5,209 nucleotides of DNA from DAOTTX01 sp034437515 (GTDB lineage: Bacteria; Chloroflexota; Anaerolineae; Aggregatilineales; Phototrophicaceae): NCBI GenBank assembly GCA_034437515.1, contig DAOTTX010000017.1, positions 1 through 5,209 on the forward strand, given 5' to 3'. The notes under the pieces were generated by a model. It was not told where the DNA came from. It searched no databases and worked only from the letters and a program-made list of their open reading frames with translations. Shown here piece by piece: positions 5,070 through 5,209 of this stretch. Within the stretch, counting starts at the first letter, position 1, and each line of letters begins with the position of its first letter. Made by a program: the position numbers and the translations under genes.

Positions 5070-5101
5070 CCCCTAAAAGTTAGGGGGCACGGCTTCCGTG
5101 C
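5070..5101. repeat. Two adjacent perfect hairpins in divergent intergenic region
   Basis: CCCCTAA (5070-5076) pairs with TTAGGGG (5080-5086) around a 3-base loop, and directly next to it GCACGG (5087-5092) pairs with CCGTGC (5096-5101) around CTT. They sit between the divergent pyrophosphatase-like gene and the plus-strand gene starting at 5159, about 57 bases upstream of the latter. I do not recognise a known riboswitch. They could be a structured leader, paired operators or a small repeat. A TATAAG at 5124-5129 may be a -10 for the plus-strand gene, but its -35 is poor. Confidence 0.55.
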
Positions 5102-5158
5102 AACTTGCGATAGGCTAGTGGCGTATAAGGTCGTAAAGGCATAAGAAGGGATTTTTTC

Positions 5159-5209
5159 ATGACGCAGGCAATCAACGCTTATCCAATCTGGGAAACGCCG
5201 ACCCGCGCC
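5159..5209 (+). CDS. Start of divergent gene, truncated at window edge
   Basis: ATG at 5159-5161 is preceded by AGAAGGGA (5144-5151), a good Shine-Dalgarno with about 8-base spacing, and by a T6 run. The frame is open to the edge for 17 codons, M-T-Q-A-I-N-A-Y-P-I-W-E-T-P and on. It is too short to assign a family; the ribosome site, the divergent placement and the open frame are the only support. Confidence 0.55.
   Translation, partial: MTQAINAYPIWETPTRA

Overview
The window reads as chromosomal DNA of a GC-rich, uncultured-type bacterium, most likely a Chloroflexota (Anaerolineae-like) genome. That assignment is inference. It rests on the style of the proteins: a lipoprotein with an Ig/FN3-like sandwich typical of that phylum, a stand-alone CPxCG zinc-ribbon protein next to a short pyrophosphatase-like protein, and a free-standing HNH gene behind a small helical partner. 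Bacterial code with ATG and GTG starts and Shine-Dalgarno sites fits throughout. No RNA gene, CRISPR array, prophage or intact transposase was seen.

Layout: nearly everything is on the minus strand, so transcription runs right to left. At the right edge (5159-5209, plus) only the first 17 codons of a divergent gene are present, behind a 147-base spacer that carries two adjacent perfect hairpins. Leftward from that spacer come a short inorganic-pyrophosphatase-like protein (4652-5011), a CPxCG cysteine-rich protein one base further on (4465-4650), and a PfkB-family fructokinase-like sugar kinase (3479-4423) with a plausible promoter of its own. A 258-base gap holds a compact element with 12-base terminal inverted repeats and an internal hairpin, resembling a MITE or REP-type repeat. 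Next is khtT-khtU (2735-3220 and 1523-2731), a cytosolic RCK-type regulator and a CPA2 K+/H+ antiporter, separated by only 3 bases. A 227-base gap with a perfect 20-base palindrome, a tandem repeat and a palindrome over a putative -10 box leads into a two-gene module: an 85-residue helical protein of unknown function (1038-1295) overlapping an HNH nuclease (628-1041) by ATGA. Finally a lipoprotein gene (1-540) starts and runs off the left edge.

How the genes may work together: KhtT gates KhtU to expel potassium (and probably other cations) in exchange for protons. The sugar kinase feeds hexose into glycolysis. The pyrophosphatase-like and CPxCG proteins look co-translated but their shared role is unknown. 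The small protein plus HNH nuclease is the most interesting unit: a tightly coupled, apparently self-contained pair with its own possible operator and visibly less GC-rich sequence than its neighbours, compatible with a transferred defence, toxin-antitoxin-like or DNA-processing module. That function is inference only.
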